64,000 nt of DNA, taken from positions 17,613,562-17,677,561 of the forward strand of contig CP154956.1 in the NCBI GenBank assembly GCA_039621445.1, given 5' to 3'. The position numbers were made by a program, and so were the translations under genes. The notes under the pieces were generated by a model. It did no database searches. It was not told the origin of the DNA and saw only the letters and a program-made list of their open reading frames with translations. Position 1 is the first letter of the stretch; each line of letters begins with the position of its first letter. The DNA is from Euglena gracilis (Eukaryota; Euglenida; Euglenophyceae; Euglenales). This document shows positions 40,364-52,578 of the stretch, piece after piece.

Positions 40364-40702
40364 CTACATCAATGGGTGAAGGAACACATATTTTTCTTGT
40401 GCCTTGGTGCCCACTGTTGGCCTCCCACAAAGATCTTGAGTGGGTCAACTGGATGAAATTTTCTCACAATTCCAAAAACTTGCATTCCATTTTGGGTTGC
40501 TTGGGAGTAATATGATGTTCGCAGGGGATTTGGTCATCCAGTTGCAGTTCAGTTCTCAAGTGAATGGGGGGGAGCCAAAGGAAAATCAGCCCCAGGGTCA
40601 AAATGGGGTTCCCAAATTTGCCCAAAATCGGATTTTGGGTCCACTTTGGTTCTTGTGTTTCAACCCCCTTTCAGGTGTCCTACGGCGCCCTTGTTAGCAG
40701 TC
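40364..40702. other. Region upstream of the visible AOX exons
   Basis: It must hold an intron and perhaps the first AOX exon(s) on the minus strand, but I cannot identify a targeting-peptide exon. No repeats stand out. Confidence 0.4.
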
Positions 40703-40710
40703 AGAGTCGC

Positions 40711-40952
40711 GGTACTTGTCTGTTATCGTACGACGGACCCCCCCCTTTTGGTTATGGTACGACACTTATTTTTAGGGTTATTTAAAGGAATAGGGTTAGG
40801 TGCGCACATGCATGTTGCGCAACGTGGCCATGTAGCGCAAACGTGCATGTGCGCACCTAACCCTATTCCTTAAATTAACCCGAAATAACCCAAAAAAAGG
40901 GTGTCGTACCATAACCAAAAAGGGGTCCGTCGTACGATAACAGACAAGTACC
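40711..40952. mobile_element. MITE 1 with GGTACTTGT ends and 8-bp target duplication
   Basis: 242 bp, almost entirely a palindrome: GGTACTTGTCTGTTATCGTA at the left and its complement at the right, with arms of about 100 bp. AGAGTCGC is duplicated at 40703-40710 and 40953-40960. No coding capacity. The 8-bp duplication is the size made by hAT-like transposases, but the autonomous partner is not visible. Confidence 0.92.
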
Positions 40953-41069
40953 AGAGTCGCCTCTGTTGGGACCTGTCTCAGGCATCCAGGGGTGATTAAA
41001 ACCTATTTTCTGGGCCCGAAGCCTGTCTTGAAGTTCCACTGACTTAAACAGAATTCAGGCTGAAATTGT

Positions 41070-41485
41070 GGTACTTGTTCGCTACTCGACCCCCACCAGG
41101 GGTTTTTTTAAGACCGGGGGGGGGGGGAGGGGGGGTCCCCCCCCACCCACCCACCCCCTTGGGGGGGCCCCCCCGGGGGGGAGGGGGTCCCGGGGGACCC
41201 ACAAAAAAATGGCCGAAAAATCGCGAAAAGTGCTAAAAATAGAATGTTTTCTCTCGCAGGCGCCGAAAAGTATATCCCACCGCCCTCCGGGGGGACCCCC
41301 CCCCCCCGGGGGGGGGGGGGGGGCCCGCGGTACCACCCACCCTAACCCCCCCTCCCCCCCCCCGGGGGTCCAAACTTAAAAAAATCCCTGACCCCCACCC
41401 AAAGTTTTGCAAGTCGGTTTGGGTTACTTGAAGGAGTAGGGTTAGGGCAACATGGCCATGTGGGGTCGAGTGGCGAACAAGTACC
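41070..41485. mobile_element. MITE 2 with GGTACTTGT ends and 8-bp target duplication
   Basis: 416 bp with terminal inverted repeats starting GGTACTTGTTCGC. GAAATTGT is duplicated at 41062-41069 and 41486-41493. The left half carries a G/C-run dispersed repeat (41110-41390) also found at 42060-42390 and, inverted, at 63810-64000. It shares its ends with MITE 1. Confidence 0.92.
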
Positions 41486-41493
41486 GAAATTGT

Positions 41494-44400
41494 TCAGATC
41501 AGTCGGTTTCCATTCAGGCGCCCGCTTAGGTCAGTCGATTTCCAAGACATTGAAATCTGTTGCTGGTCAGATTGGGAATTTTCAGTGAAATTTTGGAGAT
41601 TTTGGAGGTGAAACAGAAACAGACGGATACAATCCTGATTGTGTAAAATCAGGAATTTCAGTTTCGTTGGTCAAGAACATAGAAATTGCCAAAAATGTCC
41701 GAAATGGAACAAAACGTCATTCAGAAAAATAAAACAAAGGTTGGTTGATTTCCAACATCGGAATCTGTTTTGGTCAGTCGAATTCCATTCAGGCGCCCGT
41801 TAAGGTCAGTCAATTTCCATTCAGGCGCCCGTAAATGGGCCAAAAACCACTGTTTTGGCAATATTTCAAGACAGGCGTGCGGGGGAGGGGGGGGTCCGGA
41901 GCAGGGGTGGAAAATCACGGATTATCACCATGATCCCGGCCCCGTTCCGGGAATTTTTTTTTTGCACTTGCGAGCGATTGGATCCCGAGTTTCCGAATCA
42001 CCTCCGTTTGACCCCCAACTCCTCGCCAGGCCCGAGTTATTCACGCTGAGGGATCCAAACTGGGTTGGATTTGCCACCCCCCCCAGTTCCGACTCGGGGG
42101 GGGGGAGGTCCCCCCCACCCACCCACCCCTGGGGGGCCCCCCGGGGGGGGGGGGGTCCCGTCCCCGGGGACCCCACAAAATGGCCGAAAATCGCCCGGTG
42201 GAACCTACAAAAAATAAATAAAAAAAATGTCCACAAAAAAATTGGCCGCAAAAATCGCGAAAAGTGCTAAAAATAGCATTTTTTTTGGCGCCTGCGGCGC
42301 CGAAAAGTATATCCCATCCCACCCCCCTCTGGGGGGCCCCCCCCCCAGGTGGGGCTCGGTCGGTCCCACCCACCCCACCCCCACGACCTAAAAAAACCCC
42401 TGGTCCGGAGTGCCTGCCCAGGCAGGCACTACCCCCGGGGGGGGGGGGTCGGATTTCGGCCTGTGCCACATTCCTTTGAAAATAGGCCATTTTTGGCTCC
42501 CCAGCGCCGGGGTTGTGCTGGGGCACTTTTGGCCGTGTGCCCTACCCCCCCGGGGGGGGGGTCGGATCGGGAGTGCCTTGGGGTGCCTGCCCAGGCAGGC
42601 ACCCCCCCACCCGACTAAAATACAGCCTGGTGCGGGCCCAGACAAAATAGGTTTTAGAAAAATCGACCGACACCAACAGATTCAGCAGCCCCCCCCTGCA
42701 CTGTTCCCATCAGGCCGTCAATGTCCGACATAAACAGATTTCACTGTCTTGGTTGAGAATTTTCTTGTCTTTTCTTGTCTGTTTGTTTTTTTCGGGTTGC
42801 CCCCCTCATTGCCCCCATCAAAGCCTGACCATTTTGACAATCTTCACGTCCATCGCAGTGCTCGGAATGCTCACCTGTGTTTTCACCAGATTTCAATGTC
42901 TTGGAAATTGGTTGACATTGACAATTTCAATGCCTTGGAAATCCACCAACATTCACAGGCGCCATCTTGGAAATCAACTCAAATGAACAATTTCAGCAGG
43001 GGCGCTGGGCCATGCAAGCGAGGCGAGCGGCCCAGGTCCCCCCCATCCTATGCCCATTGCCGAAGTCATTTTGCAACTTTTTTTGGATGTTCGCAAAAAA
43101 TGGTCAATTTTGAGCATATTTGCCAATAAATCAAGTTTTGGAAACCGTCCCAAAAACGTGCTCCGACAATGAGCTATTCCTGTCCCCCCCATGGGAATTG
43201 TTCGGGAGGAGGGGGGGGCAAGACGGCGCCCATCAATGGGCCAAAAACCACTTTTTTGGCAATATCTCCCAGGCGGTTCGGTCGAAAACGGCAGGGTTGA
43301 AAATTTTGGTTCTTGAAGAAATAGGGTAACGGTTGGGGTAGGTGGTTGGGGTCAGGTCAGGGTGGTTGGGGTCAGGTCAGGGTTCGGATCAGGGTTGGGT
43401 GGCGGTCGAGTGGCGAACTAGCACCGCACTGCCTTCAAATCAAATTCAGCCTGCTTGGCACGCACAAGACCAGCAGGGGGAAAGAAAGATTAAGCCGGCA
43501 AACCCTTCGGCCCAGAAGGGGAATTTTGTCTTCAGCCTAATTTGAAAAAGGCTAAATCTTCACAATGACAACTCCAAACCCAAACCCTCCTCCCAATGAC
43601 CCCACCGAAGTGAAAAGAGGGCGTCGAAGGATCTAAATAATTATGTGGATGATACCCACAATTTGGGGTGGCTGCATTGGGAATCCAAAATTGCCCAAAA
43701 AAAATGGTCGAGTTTGGGCCATTTTGGAAAGGAAAAGGAAAAGGAAAAGGAGGTCCCCGTGGAGTTCAGTTCCCGAAGTGAACTGCGGCGTGTCCAAGTC
43801 CACAGATGAGAGGTTTGGCGTTGTGGAGGGGGGGTGCAAGCTTCTTTCAAAGGTGGAGGCAGTGTGGATTCTTCCAGGTTTTCAGTGGGTGTTCCTGAGG
43901 TGTCAGCCTGAAATGCACAGCACTGCATTGTGCAGCTTCTGAACTTGTGTTGAGGGCGCACAATTGCTGAGTTTTACTGACATGCAGGAGTTCATGGCTG
44001 CAAAAAAAAGGGCACCTCCTGCTCGATAATTCTTCACCAAAAAAAGGACAATGAAGACGGGACGATGAAGAGGGGAGAGGGATTTCAGCAATTGTCTTGT
44101 TGATTGGCAGCTTGGACAAGCATTGAGTTGAGGCTGGAAAGGATGGAAACTTCCACTCCCTCAGGGAGAAAGTCACATTCCACGTTGGGTGCGGGACCAA
44201 TTTGGATTTGAACAAAACCATTTTGGATTGCCACTCCTGGGTCCTTTTGGAGAAAGAGGGATATTCAGGGGACGAAGATTCAAAGTGAAAAGGTCATATC
44301 CAGCCTGGGCGATGACGAACCTTGGGGAAACTGCAGACAGCCACTTGACGAGCAAGGCGAAGGAAGGCCATGAATCCAACCTGTGGAGCGAAAAAAAATA

Positions 44401-46733
44401 ATTCACCGTTGGTAGCCGCACAGTGACTTGAGTTTTGAAAAACAATGATGATCTTTTGGGGGGAAGTGTATTTTTTTTTTCGGAAGAAAGGCACTCAGTG
44501 GGTGCAAATGAGGCAAAAATGAGTGGGGGAAAATGGGTGAAAAAGCTCCGATTAATATGTACCCTAAACAGGCAGATCTTACTACAAACGTAGCAAATCC
44601 TTTTGCGGACGCAGCATATCCCACCACAAAGGGCTTCGACTTTGCTTCCCAAACATGCAAAACATTACAAAGGCTCAAATGTAAACATCAGACATCGGAC
44701 ATCGGTTCATTCTCCCCATTTTGAGGACGGGGTTCAGAGAAGGACAGAAGTCACAATCGGTGGAAAGAACCGCCCAGCTAACTGATCATGTCGAAGGAGG
44801 TTGCAAAGGAATTTCTTTGAAAATAACCTCATGTCTGCCTTCTTTGGCTTTCAAATCGCTGAAATGCAAACGAGTTTTGGCCCAAAAAAAAGAATTTTCT
44901 CAGACATGGAGGGATCGTTGAGGTAGAGGTGCCCTCCACCTCCACACGAGTTCCACTGCCAAGGGCCCCACTCGATCCACTCCATCAAGTGCCACATGTG
45001 AGGGTGGTCCATCAAAACAGTTGCTGAACAGCCAGAGCGGACAAAAGCCTTTTCAAAAAGACTGGCAAAAGGCATAAGACTTTTTTAGCCTGGCAAAACA
45101 AAGCCAAATGCTTCCACCTTTTTCTGCTGATCATTTGTTAGAGTGTGTTAATGGCATTATATTTAGTTACTACTATCTTCTGGTTTTCTTCTAGAACATT
45201 TCGACATTAAACACAAATTGTTGGGTGGGTGGCTTAGATCTATTGCACCACACATGGAGACTTGGACACGGGAGGGGGGGCTGGACCCCCTTGTTCACTT
45301 CGGGAACTGAACCGCACAGGGGGGGCCGGGGGGGGGTCCCACTTTGATGACCGAACCAACCTCATTTTCAGACCAAAAACCAAAAAAACCAAAAATCGGT
45401 CCAAAATTGACATTTTTGGGGCAATTTTGGGCAATTAGCCAATTTTTGGTTATGTGTAGATGCCAACCACCCCAAGGGAGGGGAGTCTGAGGGGGGCACG
45501 GGCGGCGCGCAACCTAAAATCGGTGATTTTCGGGTCCAAAAAGTGGACATTTTTGGCCATTTTTGGTCCATTTATTTTTTAATCAAAGGGGGTGTTCCCC
45601 CTGCGTCCCCCCCCCCCACGTTCCCCCCCCCGCGTCCTGAACCACCCCCAAAAGAATGCTTTTTGGGCCGCGCACTTTGTGCGTGGCTCCCAAATTTGCC
45701 ATTTTTTGTCCAAAAATGGTCAGTTTTGGCCATTTTTGGGTCTCAAAGTCGCAATTTTTCCGCAAATTTTTTTTCTTGGGGAAGATTGCACTTTCTTGGG
45801 GGGGGCAAGGGGGACCGTCATTGGTGCGCCAGCAAAGTAAATTTGTTTGGCAAAGAGTGTGGATGGGAGAAAGAATCATGACCTTCACCCAAAGCTTTTT
45901 TTATTTTTGATTTGAATTTTTTGTTCTTTTTACTTCTAACATTGTTTTTTTTTCCCCAAAAAAACCATTCTTTTTTTGCAACAACCATATCCTTTTTTTG
46001 CAAGGGGAAACCTTTTAGAATTTTTTGTTTGATTTAATTTGTTTTTAAAAAATGGCCTAACATTGTGGCCATCCGCGACAAATTTTACAATATTGCCAAA
46101 CAAACTGATCAAAAATGGCAATGCTTTTGAGGAAAATTCAAAAAAAGGCCCAAAAATTGTTACCATGCCCCCCCTGGGAGCCATTTTCTGGGGGGGAGGT
46201 ACATTATGGGGGGGGTACAATATGGGGGGGGGCCAAGGTCATGGTCCATGGTGGGGGGGTACCCCATGGGGGGGTACATTATGGGGGGGGTACAATATGG
46301 GGGGGCATGGTACTTTTGGGCAACGTATGCGTGATCATTTGCGTTTTTTCCATGTGAATTTCCTTTTGGTTTTTTTTGCTGTGTTTTGAATTTACCCCAA
46401 AAAAATTCTCGTTGTTAAAAACTCGTTGGTTTCTTTAAAAAAACGCCATACCCCCCCCCCCTCAAGGTGGCCAAAATGTTTTGGCAATTTTGGTTTCCCC
46501 CCTCAAAGTGGCCATTTTTCTTTGGCTCCAAAGGCACCGAAGGCCAAAAATTGACCCCCCCCCCCAAAGTGTCCTCCCCTGCCAAAGTGGCCATTTTGGG
46601 GTCTCATGGTGCCTAGAGGGTGGCCACTTTGAGGGGGGGGTGAGGGTGCTTTGAACCCAATGGTGAACCACTAAGGGTTCGTCAAAGTTGTGTTTCCAAA
46701 CTTGGTTTGAAAAAGGAAAAAGGATTGCCCACA
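41494..46733. other. Repeat-rich region without a supportable gene
   Basis: Contents: repeated CAGGCGCCCG/GGTCAGTC segments (41508-41850); a G/C-run dispersed repeat (42060-42390) and GTGCCTGCCCAGGCAGGCAC palindromes (42405-42605); a partial GGTACTTGT-type MITE end near 43396-43420; a segment at 43040-43210 with a relative at 56570-56770; tandem GTACATTATGGGGGGG units (46195-46310). Minus-strand frames at 45075-44851 (GPWQWNSCGGGGHLYLND) and 44652-44173 have plausible composition but no recognisable family or paired intron ends, so I leave them unannotated as genes. Confidence 0.5.
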
Positions 46734-47689
46734 ACTACCTTGGGCTCCGAGCGGAAAATTGGCCATGGAACTTTTGGGCTAGCGACCGGCCGCTAGCGAC
46801 CATTGGTGGTCGGAGCGACCGGTCGCTCCGACCACCAATTTTAAGTCCACCCCCCCCCTTCGAAAAGTTTTTAAAAAAATTTTTTTTTCAAATTTGGAGG
46901 AAAATGACTCAAAACCCACCCAAATGCCTTCCAAACCCTCCATTCGGGGGTCAATTTGCAAAAAAAATTGAGTAATATCTTCTCTTTGCACCTGTTCTGT
47001 GAAACCATAGCCATAGTGTGACTTTATCCTTACCTTGCACACATAAGACTACATTCATTACGGAGCGACTCGGCCATCCTTGCCTTGCACACACAAGGGG
47101 ATTTTGTTATTTTGGGCGGGGGGGGTCCGGGGGGGGGCGGCAGCCCCCCCCCCCCCCCCCCCCCCCGGAGGAGGCCGTAGGCCGACTAAGTTCGCGTATC
47201 GGGGAGCGCGACTCGGCCATCCTTACCTTGCACACATAAGACTACATTCTACTACAAAAAAGGGGTGGCGGACGCCGGTTCTGTCCTGAACCCGGCGTCC
47301 GGGGACGCCGGGTTCAGGACAGAACCGGCGTCCGCCACCCCTTGTTTAAAGCGGCGTTTTAGAGACGCCGGGTTCAGGACAGAACCGGCGTTCACCCCGG
47401 CTCCGTGCGGATGATTGGCTACGACGATCCCGGAGGTCGTACCGACCATGGTCGGGCCGACCTAGGTCGGGCCGACCATTGGCTATGGCCTATCGACCAT
47501 TGGAGGTCGGGTCGAGCAGGTCGGCCCGACCTCCAATCAACCGCATTACCCCCCCTTTTTTGGAAATTTAAGCCCCCCCCCCCTCAAAATTTGGTTCGGC
47601 AAATTTGACTCAAAAAGGATGGAAACACATTGGAATGACCTTGAAACTGTCAAAAAACATCCCATATGGAAAAAAAAATGAAAACCCCC

Positions 47690-48255
47690 CAATATACTCC
47701 CTTTGTGCTACCTTAGCCGGCCTACGGCCCCCTCCGGGGGGGGGCCGCCGCCCCCCCCGGGCCCCCCCCCCGCCTAAAATAACAGTACCCCCTTGTGTGT
47801 GCAAGGCAAGGATGGCCAAAACGCGCCCCCAACAAACTCCCTTTGTGCTAACTTAGTCGGCCTACGGCCTCCTCCGGGGGGGGCTGCCGCCCCCCCCGGA
47901 CCCCCCGCCTAAAATAACAATACCCCCTTGTGTGTGCAAGCCAAGGATGGCCAAAACGCGCCCCCCAGCAAACTCCCTTTGTGCTAACTTAGTCGGCCTA
48001 CGGCCTCCTCCGGGGGGGGCTGCCGCCCCCCCCGGACCCCCCCCGCTAAGATAACAAAATCCCCTTGTGTGTGCAAGGCAAGGATGGCCAAAACGCACCC
48101 TCCAAAAAACTCCCTTTGTGCTAACTTAGTCGGCCTACGGCCTCCTCCGGGGGGGGCTGCCGCCCCCCCCGGACCCCCCCCGCCTAAAATAACAATATCC
48201 CTTGTGTGTGCAAGGCAACGATGGCCAAAACGCGCCCCCCCCCACAAAATCCTTT
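47690..48255. repeat. Tandem ~137-bp G/C-hairpin minisatellite, four to five units
   Basis: Units start TCCCTTTGTGCTAACTTAG and contain CGGCCTACGGCC, a G-run/CTGCCG/C-run hairpin, TAAAATAACA and TTGTGTGTGCAAGGCAAGG. Inverted single units occur at 47050-47220 and 50800-50890. A related array is at 56930-58030. Confidence 0.85.
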
Positions 48256-48699
48256 TCTGTGCACCCAGGTAGGTAAAATAGCCCATCTGTATGTTCCACA
48301 GGGTTTGGCCAAGGGTTTTTATGCTTCTGAAGTGGAAAACAATGGAGGTCGTTTCTACCGACCATATGGTCGGCCCGACCTCCAAATGGTCGGGCCGACC
48401 ATAATGGTCGGTAACAAACAGGTCGGGCCGACCATGGTCGGCCCGACCTTTACCGACCTATAGTCAAAATTCCTTTGAAAATTTTGAAAAAGGGGGGGGG
48501 GGTAATGCGGTTGATTGGCTAGTCGGCCCGACCTCCAGTGGTCGGCCCGACCTAGGTCGGCCCGACCATGGTCGGGCCGACCAATGGTCGGGCCGACCTA
48601 GGTCGGTACGACCTCCAGGATCGTCATAGCCAATTATCCGCCCGGGGCCGTTCACCCCCTTCGGGCCAGGGAGCACCTAGAAATATGTTCACTAGCGTT

Positions 48700-49240
48700 C
48701 CCCTTTAGTCCCAGGGGGGAACAGCCAAAACGTCCCAAAGCAAATTCTGAAAAAAAAACCAGAGGATTCAAACATAAAATCTCTGAAACTCTAAAAAAGC
48801 CATGGGGGTTCCAGCCGTATTCCCCAAACGTATTTCTGACAGAAAAAAACCCAACAGGTCCAGCCAAAATTTCCCAACCGTGATAATAAACCCAGCGAGG
48901 TCCAACCACAGTTTCCCCTCCGTATGTCTGAAACAACCCAGGGGGTCCAGCCAACATTTACCAGCCGCAATTCTGAAAAACGCACGGGGGGTTCCAGCCA
49001 GCATTTAACAACCGTATTTCTAAAAAACCCAGGGGGGTCCAGCCAACATTTCCCAACCGTAATTCTAAGAAAAAACCCAGGGGTGGGCAGTCAACATTAA
49101 ACCGAATTTTTGAAATAACCCAGGGCGGGTCCAGCCAAAATTTCCCTGCCGTATGTCTAAAAAAAACCCGGGGGGGGTCCACCCAAAATTCCCAACCGTA
49201 CTTCTGAAAAAAACCAGTGGGGTCCAGCCAAAATTTCTGT
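48700..49240. repeat. Tandem array of ~58-bp units, about nine copies
   Basis: Units read approximately AAACCCAGGGGGTCCAGCC, then AAAATTTCCCAACCG, then TATTTCTGAAA, with 10-25% divergence between copies. No ORF, and no resemblance to a CRISPR array because spacers are absent. Confidence 0.85.
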
Positions 49241-49635
49241 AATGTGTCTCCTTGCCGGCAATATATTTTGCCCTGTAATCAGTGCAGCTGTAGCAACCTG
49301 TATGCCTAGCAATCCTCCCCCCCCCCACCTCAGAAACTGCAAAACGCTTGCCGTCGGTCATCCATGATATTTTGCACTCAGCAATTGTGCCTTTTATCCC
49401 CTTTCATCCAAGGAGATTTTTGTTTCTGGGGTCACATTGGCACACTTTTTTACACAAAATACTGTCCCAAACCGGACGCCGGGTTTTGGACAGAACCGGC
49501 GTTCCCAGCGCCGGGTTTTAGGACAGAACCGGCGTCCGTAAAACCCGTGGGGGGGGACGCCGGTTCTGTCCTGAACCCGGCGTCTCAAACGCCGGTTTAT
49601 TACGGAGCGCGACTCGGCCATCATTGCCTTGCACA

Positions 49636-50794
49636 CACTATAGCAAAAACTGCGTCTTAGACGCAGACTCCGTCCTGAGTCCTGCGTCTTAGACGCAGGA
49701 CTCAGGACGGAGTCTGCGTCTTAAGACGCAGTTTTTTTAAGTCTGCGTATTAGAGGCGCAGGGACTCAGGACGGAGTCTGCGGCTTTGACAGCGGAAGTT
49801 TTTTTAAATTCTCTCTCTCACACACATCCAATCACGATGATGGCTGCACACTTGGTGAACGTGGCTGAGGCAGGCCTTGGACCCTTGCCACCTGTACCTG
49901 AATTTTTAGAAGCCTTGAAAAAGCATACACTCCTTCTGAAGATTTGCCAGCGGACACCACCCTATTTGGGGACACTTTTTCCAAAGTGGCTCGCCGTCCT
50001 CCAGGAACAGAGAAAAACCAAATCCAACCGGCAATTCTCGCCACGTTGGACTTTGCAAAGGTGTTGGACCACAGGCAGATCATTTTGCCGAATTTGGATG
50101 AGTGGTTCACTGCCTTTGCAACGTGGACGCTGTCAGTGGATTGTGTTTTGGACAACCAACAAGAGCGAGAATCAGCCCTACAACAGAGGAAGGAAATTTG
50201 TCGAGCCACTGGTGTTGCTGTTCGGGAATGGAGCCCCACAACCTTAAGAACAAATGTCAACACATTGGCTTCGGCGTACATGACTACGCGTCCCGAACAC
50301 GGCATTGTCCCCAGTGCAAGCAAACAGATTCCAGATTTTGTGCTTTTTTAAATGCTGCTTGCACAAGGTCCCGCAATTTGTCAGGGGGAGAAGTGAGTTG
50401 TGAGAGGCTGTCCAGTGTAGCAATACGTGCTGCTGTTCATTTTACCCCTCCATCGGCTGCAACGTTTTTGGCAAATGTGCTCAGAATGCCCACGGCACAA
50501 TTGCCGTTTTGCAAGTCACAATAACCTTGCGACGTTGCGGCTCCTCATGGCATTCCCTTTGTGTTTTGGATGGTGATTCCCCATTGACAATGGCACAAAG
50601 AGGTTTTGAAGGACTTATTAGCTTCGTTTTCACACCATTCTCCTTTTGATTCAGTTCATTCAATCACATTTTCCTTATGACGCAGTACTCAGGACGGAGT
50701 CTGCGTCTTAAGACGCAGACTCCGTCCTGCCTGAAGTCCTGCGTCTTAGACGCAGACTCCGTCCTGAGTCCCTGCGCCTAAGACGCAGACTTAA
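49636..50794 (+). mobile_element. Hairpin-ended element X4 with an ORF remnant, nested in Y1
   Basis: Left end: an 84-bp hairpin (49649-49732) built of GACGCAGACTC-CGTCCT-GAGTCCTGCGTC, then TTTTTAAG and an inner hairpin (49741-49783). The right end (50679-50794) mirrors it. The layout equals X1 and X2 but with different stem sequences. Between the ends lies the 49838-50351 reading frame. Confidence 0.78.
49838..50351 (+). pseudogene. Unrecognised conserved protein of the hairpin-ended elements (X4 copy)
   Basis: ATG at 49838 opens a frame that continues, after a one-base shift at the five-A run near 49918, as 49944-50351, about 170 residues in all. Recognisable parts are NLDEWF (~50090), VDCVLD, GVAVREW and PTTLRTN (~50235). 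A homologous, more damaged sequence is at 62320-62530 in element X3, with NLDEWF, GVALRCW and PTTLKT in the same order and spacing. I recognise no domain. Conservation at the protein level between two elements suggests a gene of the autonomous family member. Confidence 0.6.
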
Positions 50795-51113
50795 GGGGAT
50801 TTGTTATTTTGGGCGGGGGGGGGTCCGGGGGGGGGCGGCAGCCCCCCCCCCCCGGAGGAGGCCGTAGGCCGACTAAGTTCGCGTATATTGCAAATTAACC
50901 ACAAAAATTGAACCCCGAATGGAAATTTTGGAAAATATTTGGATAAAAACTTTTGGAGGGGGGGGCTTCAAAAATATTTAGAGGGGGGGGTGGACATAAA
51001 ATTGGTGGTCGGCCCCCGACCACCAATGGTCAGTAGACTTGGTCGCTAGCGACCGGTCGCTAGCGACCACCAAAAGTTCCACGGCCAATTTTCCGCAATG
51101 AGCCACTACCTTG

Positions 51114-51616
51114 GAAATGGCTAATGGTTTGTTGCTGCTGCTTTATTTTGCCCAAACGTTGCATTTCTTTCATTGTGAAACACAAAGATTCATTCACTTC
51201 AGTCTCCTTTGTGGATCATTGATGCTGCCTCCCGACCACCTCCAAAGTGGCATACTTCCCCCGTGACCCCCTCGTGACCCCCCCCCCCCGTGACCCCCCC
51301 CCCCCCCCCGTGACCCCCCCCGCCGGTCGAACAACCCGGAAGGGGGGGGGTACGCTAGGGAACCCCCTTCGTGTTTGCAAGGCAAGACTGGCCAAAATTG
51401 AAACTCTTCCCGATTTTGGTTGCACATTGATCTTCGATAAGGGGGTTCTGAAGCCACTTGGGAACTTGGGAGGGGGATGATTTTTGAAAAGTTGACTGGG
51501 ACTGGTTGCAGTCCAACCCCGGGGGGGGGGGTACTGCACCCTTCAGCAAAGGCCTGGTCAAAGTCCATGTTTAGGGTAAGGATTTAAGAGGTCTCAAAAT
51601 TGGCCCAAACACGGAC
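51114..51616. other. Sequence between Y1 and X2, no gene seen
   Basis: Includes a run of GTGACCCCCCC repeats (51257-51320), related to 55490-55520 and 58490-58520. A segment containing TTGTGTTTGCAAGGCAAGA resembles the minisatellite flank. Frames here are low complexity. Confidence 0.5.
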
Positions 51617-52578
51617 TCTACTACAAAAAAGAGGTCTCGGACGCCGGTTCTGTCCAAAGCCCGGTGTTCCAAACGCCGGTTCCGTCCGAAGGAACCGGCG
51701 TTTGGAACGCCGGGCTTTGGACAGAACCGGCGTCCGAGACCTCTTGTTTAAGCCGGCGTTTTAGAGACGCCGGGCTCAGGACAGAACCGGCGTCCCCACC
51801 CTTCGGCCAAAGGACACTCCCAGGACCAATCTCCGACCACTGAAGTGCAATGTCACACCACTTTGCACTTCACCAAATTCCGGCGATCGCGAGGGTATTT
51901 CTGGCTGTGTCAATCGTCCAGGTATAAAATCACCCCTCGATCGAAAGCTCTTTTCATCAGACGACTGGCGATCACCACCAAATTCAGCCACGTCGCCTGG
52001 AGCTCTTATTTTCTGTCAGTGGGGAATCCTAATTTCACAACTCTGGTGCACCCCCAAGGCCCTCAGGTCGTTGATTCGAAGAGGAAAAACGTTTCTGTAG
52101 GGTTTATTCAGCATCTTAAACCAAAAATCACTGAAAATTGCGACAAATTTCGGCTCAGATTCTGGCCGATCCGACGATCGCGAGCGTATCTCGGGCTGCG
52201 TGCAACGTTAGGGTACCAAGTTACCCCTCGATCGAAAGCTCTTTTCAACAGACGACCAGCGGTGCTCATCAGATCTTTCCACGCTGCACGGTACTCCATT
52301 TCCAAATCTGGGCCGATTTTCACCAAATTTGGATATCCACCCTAGTGGTCCCCGGATGGCAAAATTCATTGTCCTTGATGGTTGAAACACTCATACCAGC
52401 ACCTTAGGGCCACTTTTGGTCACTTTTGGTGACATTTTTTGGAATGAAAATCGGACGCCGGGCTTTGGACAAAGCCGGCGTTCCTAACGCCGGGCTTTAG
52501 GACAGAACCGGCGTCCGAAAGCCCGTGGGGGGGGACGCCGGTTCTGTCCTGAGCCCGGCGTCTCAAACGCCGGCTTAA
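51617..52578. mobile_element. Hairpin-ended element X2
   Basis: Left: CTACTACAAAAAA, then a 113-bp hairpin with a ~54-bp stem (51631-51743), then TTGTTTAAG and an inner hairpin. Right (52452-52578): three hairpins, the last the inverted copy of the inner left one. Same architecture as X1 and X4. No ORF. The interior contains two diverged ~180-bp direct repeats (see 51880-52330). Confidence 0.8.
51880..52330 (+). repeat. Two diverged ~180-bp direct repeats with TCGATCGAAAGCTCTTTTCA
   Basis: Copies at ~51880-52010 and ~52170-52320 share CGATCGCGAG, CCCCTCGATCGAAAGC, TCTTTTCA, CAGACGAC and CCACG motifs. A third, more diverged copy is at ~61940-62070, next to element X3. An inverted GAGAGCTTTCGATTGAT is at 61748. 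Function unknown. Confidence 0.7.

Larger units (their letters stand above)
47248..49600. mobile_element. Hairpin-ended element X1, nested in Y1
   Basis: Left end: CTACTACAAAAAA, then a near-perfect 80-bp hairpin (47262-47341, ~39-bp stem), then TTGTTTAAAG and a smaller hairpin (47364-47391). Right end (49473-49600): three such small hairpins, the last being the inverted copy of the left inner one. Small hairpins read ACGCCGGTTC-TGTCCT-GAACCCGGCGT. The interior holds tandem repeats only. Exact borders are uncertain. Confidence 0.75.
46743..51104. mobile_element. MULE-like foldback element Y1 with 9-bp target duplication
   Basis: The ends are long inverted repeats of ~230 bp (46743-46975 and 50885-51104) beginning GGCTC and containing GCGGAAAATTGGCC. 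ACTACCTTG is duplicated at 46734-46742 and 51105-51113. A 9-bp duplication with long inverted repeats is typical of Mutator-like elements. No transposase is recognisable inside. The interior is filled by hairpin-ended elements X1 and X4, G/C hairpin minisatellites, palindrome arrays and a 58-bp tandem array, so Y1 is a composite or a host for later insertions. Confidence 0.85.

Noticed and set aside
44851-45075. Possible exon with GPWQWNSCGGGGHLYLND
   Set aside because: Composition is plausible, but there is no family match, neighbouring exon or CAG/CTG-paired intron border.
48700-49240. CRISPR array
   Set aside because: Repeats are contiguous and diverged, without unique spacers, in a eukaryotic context.
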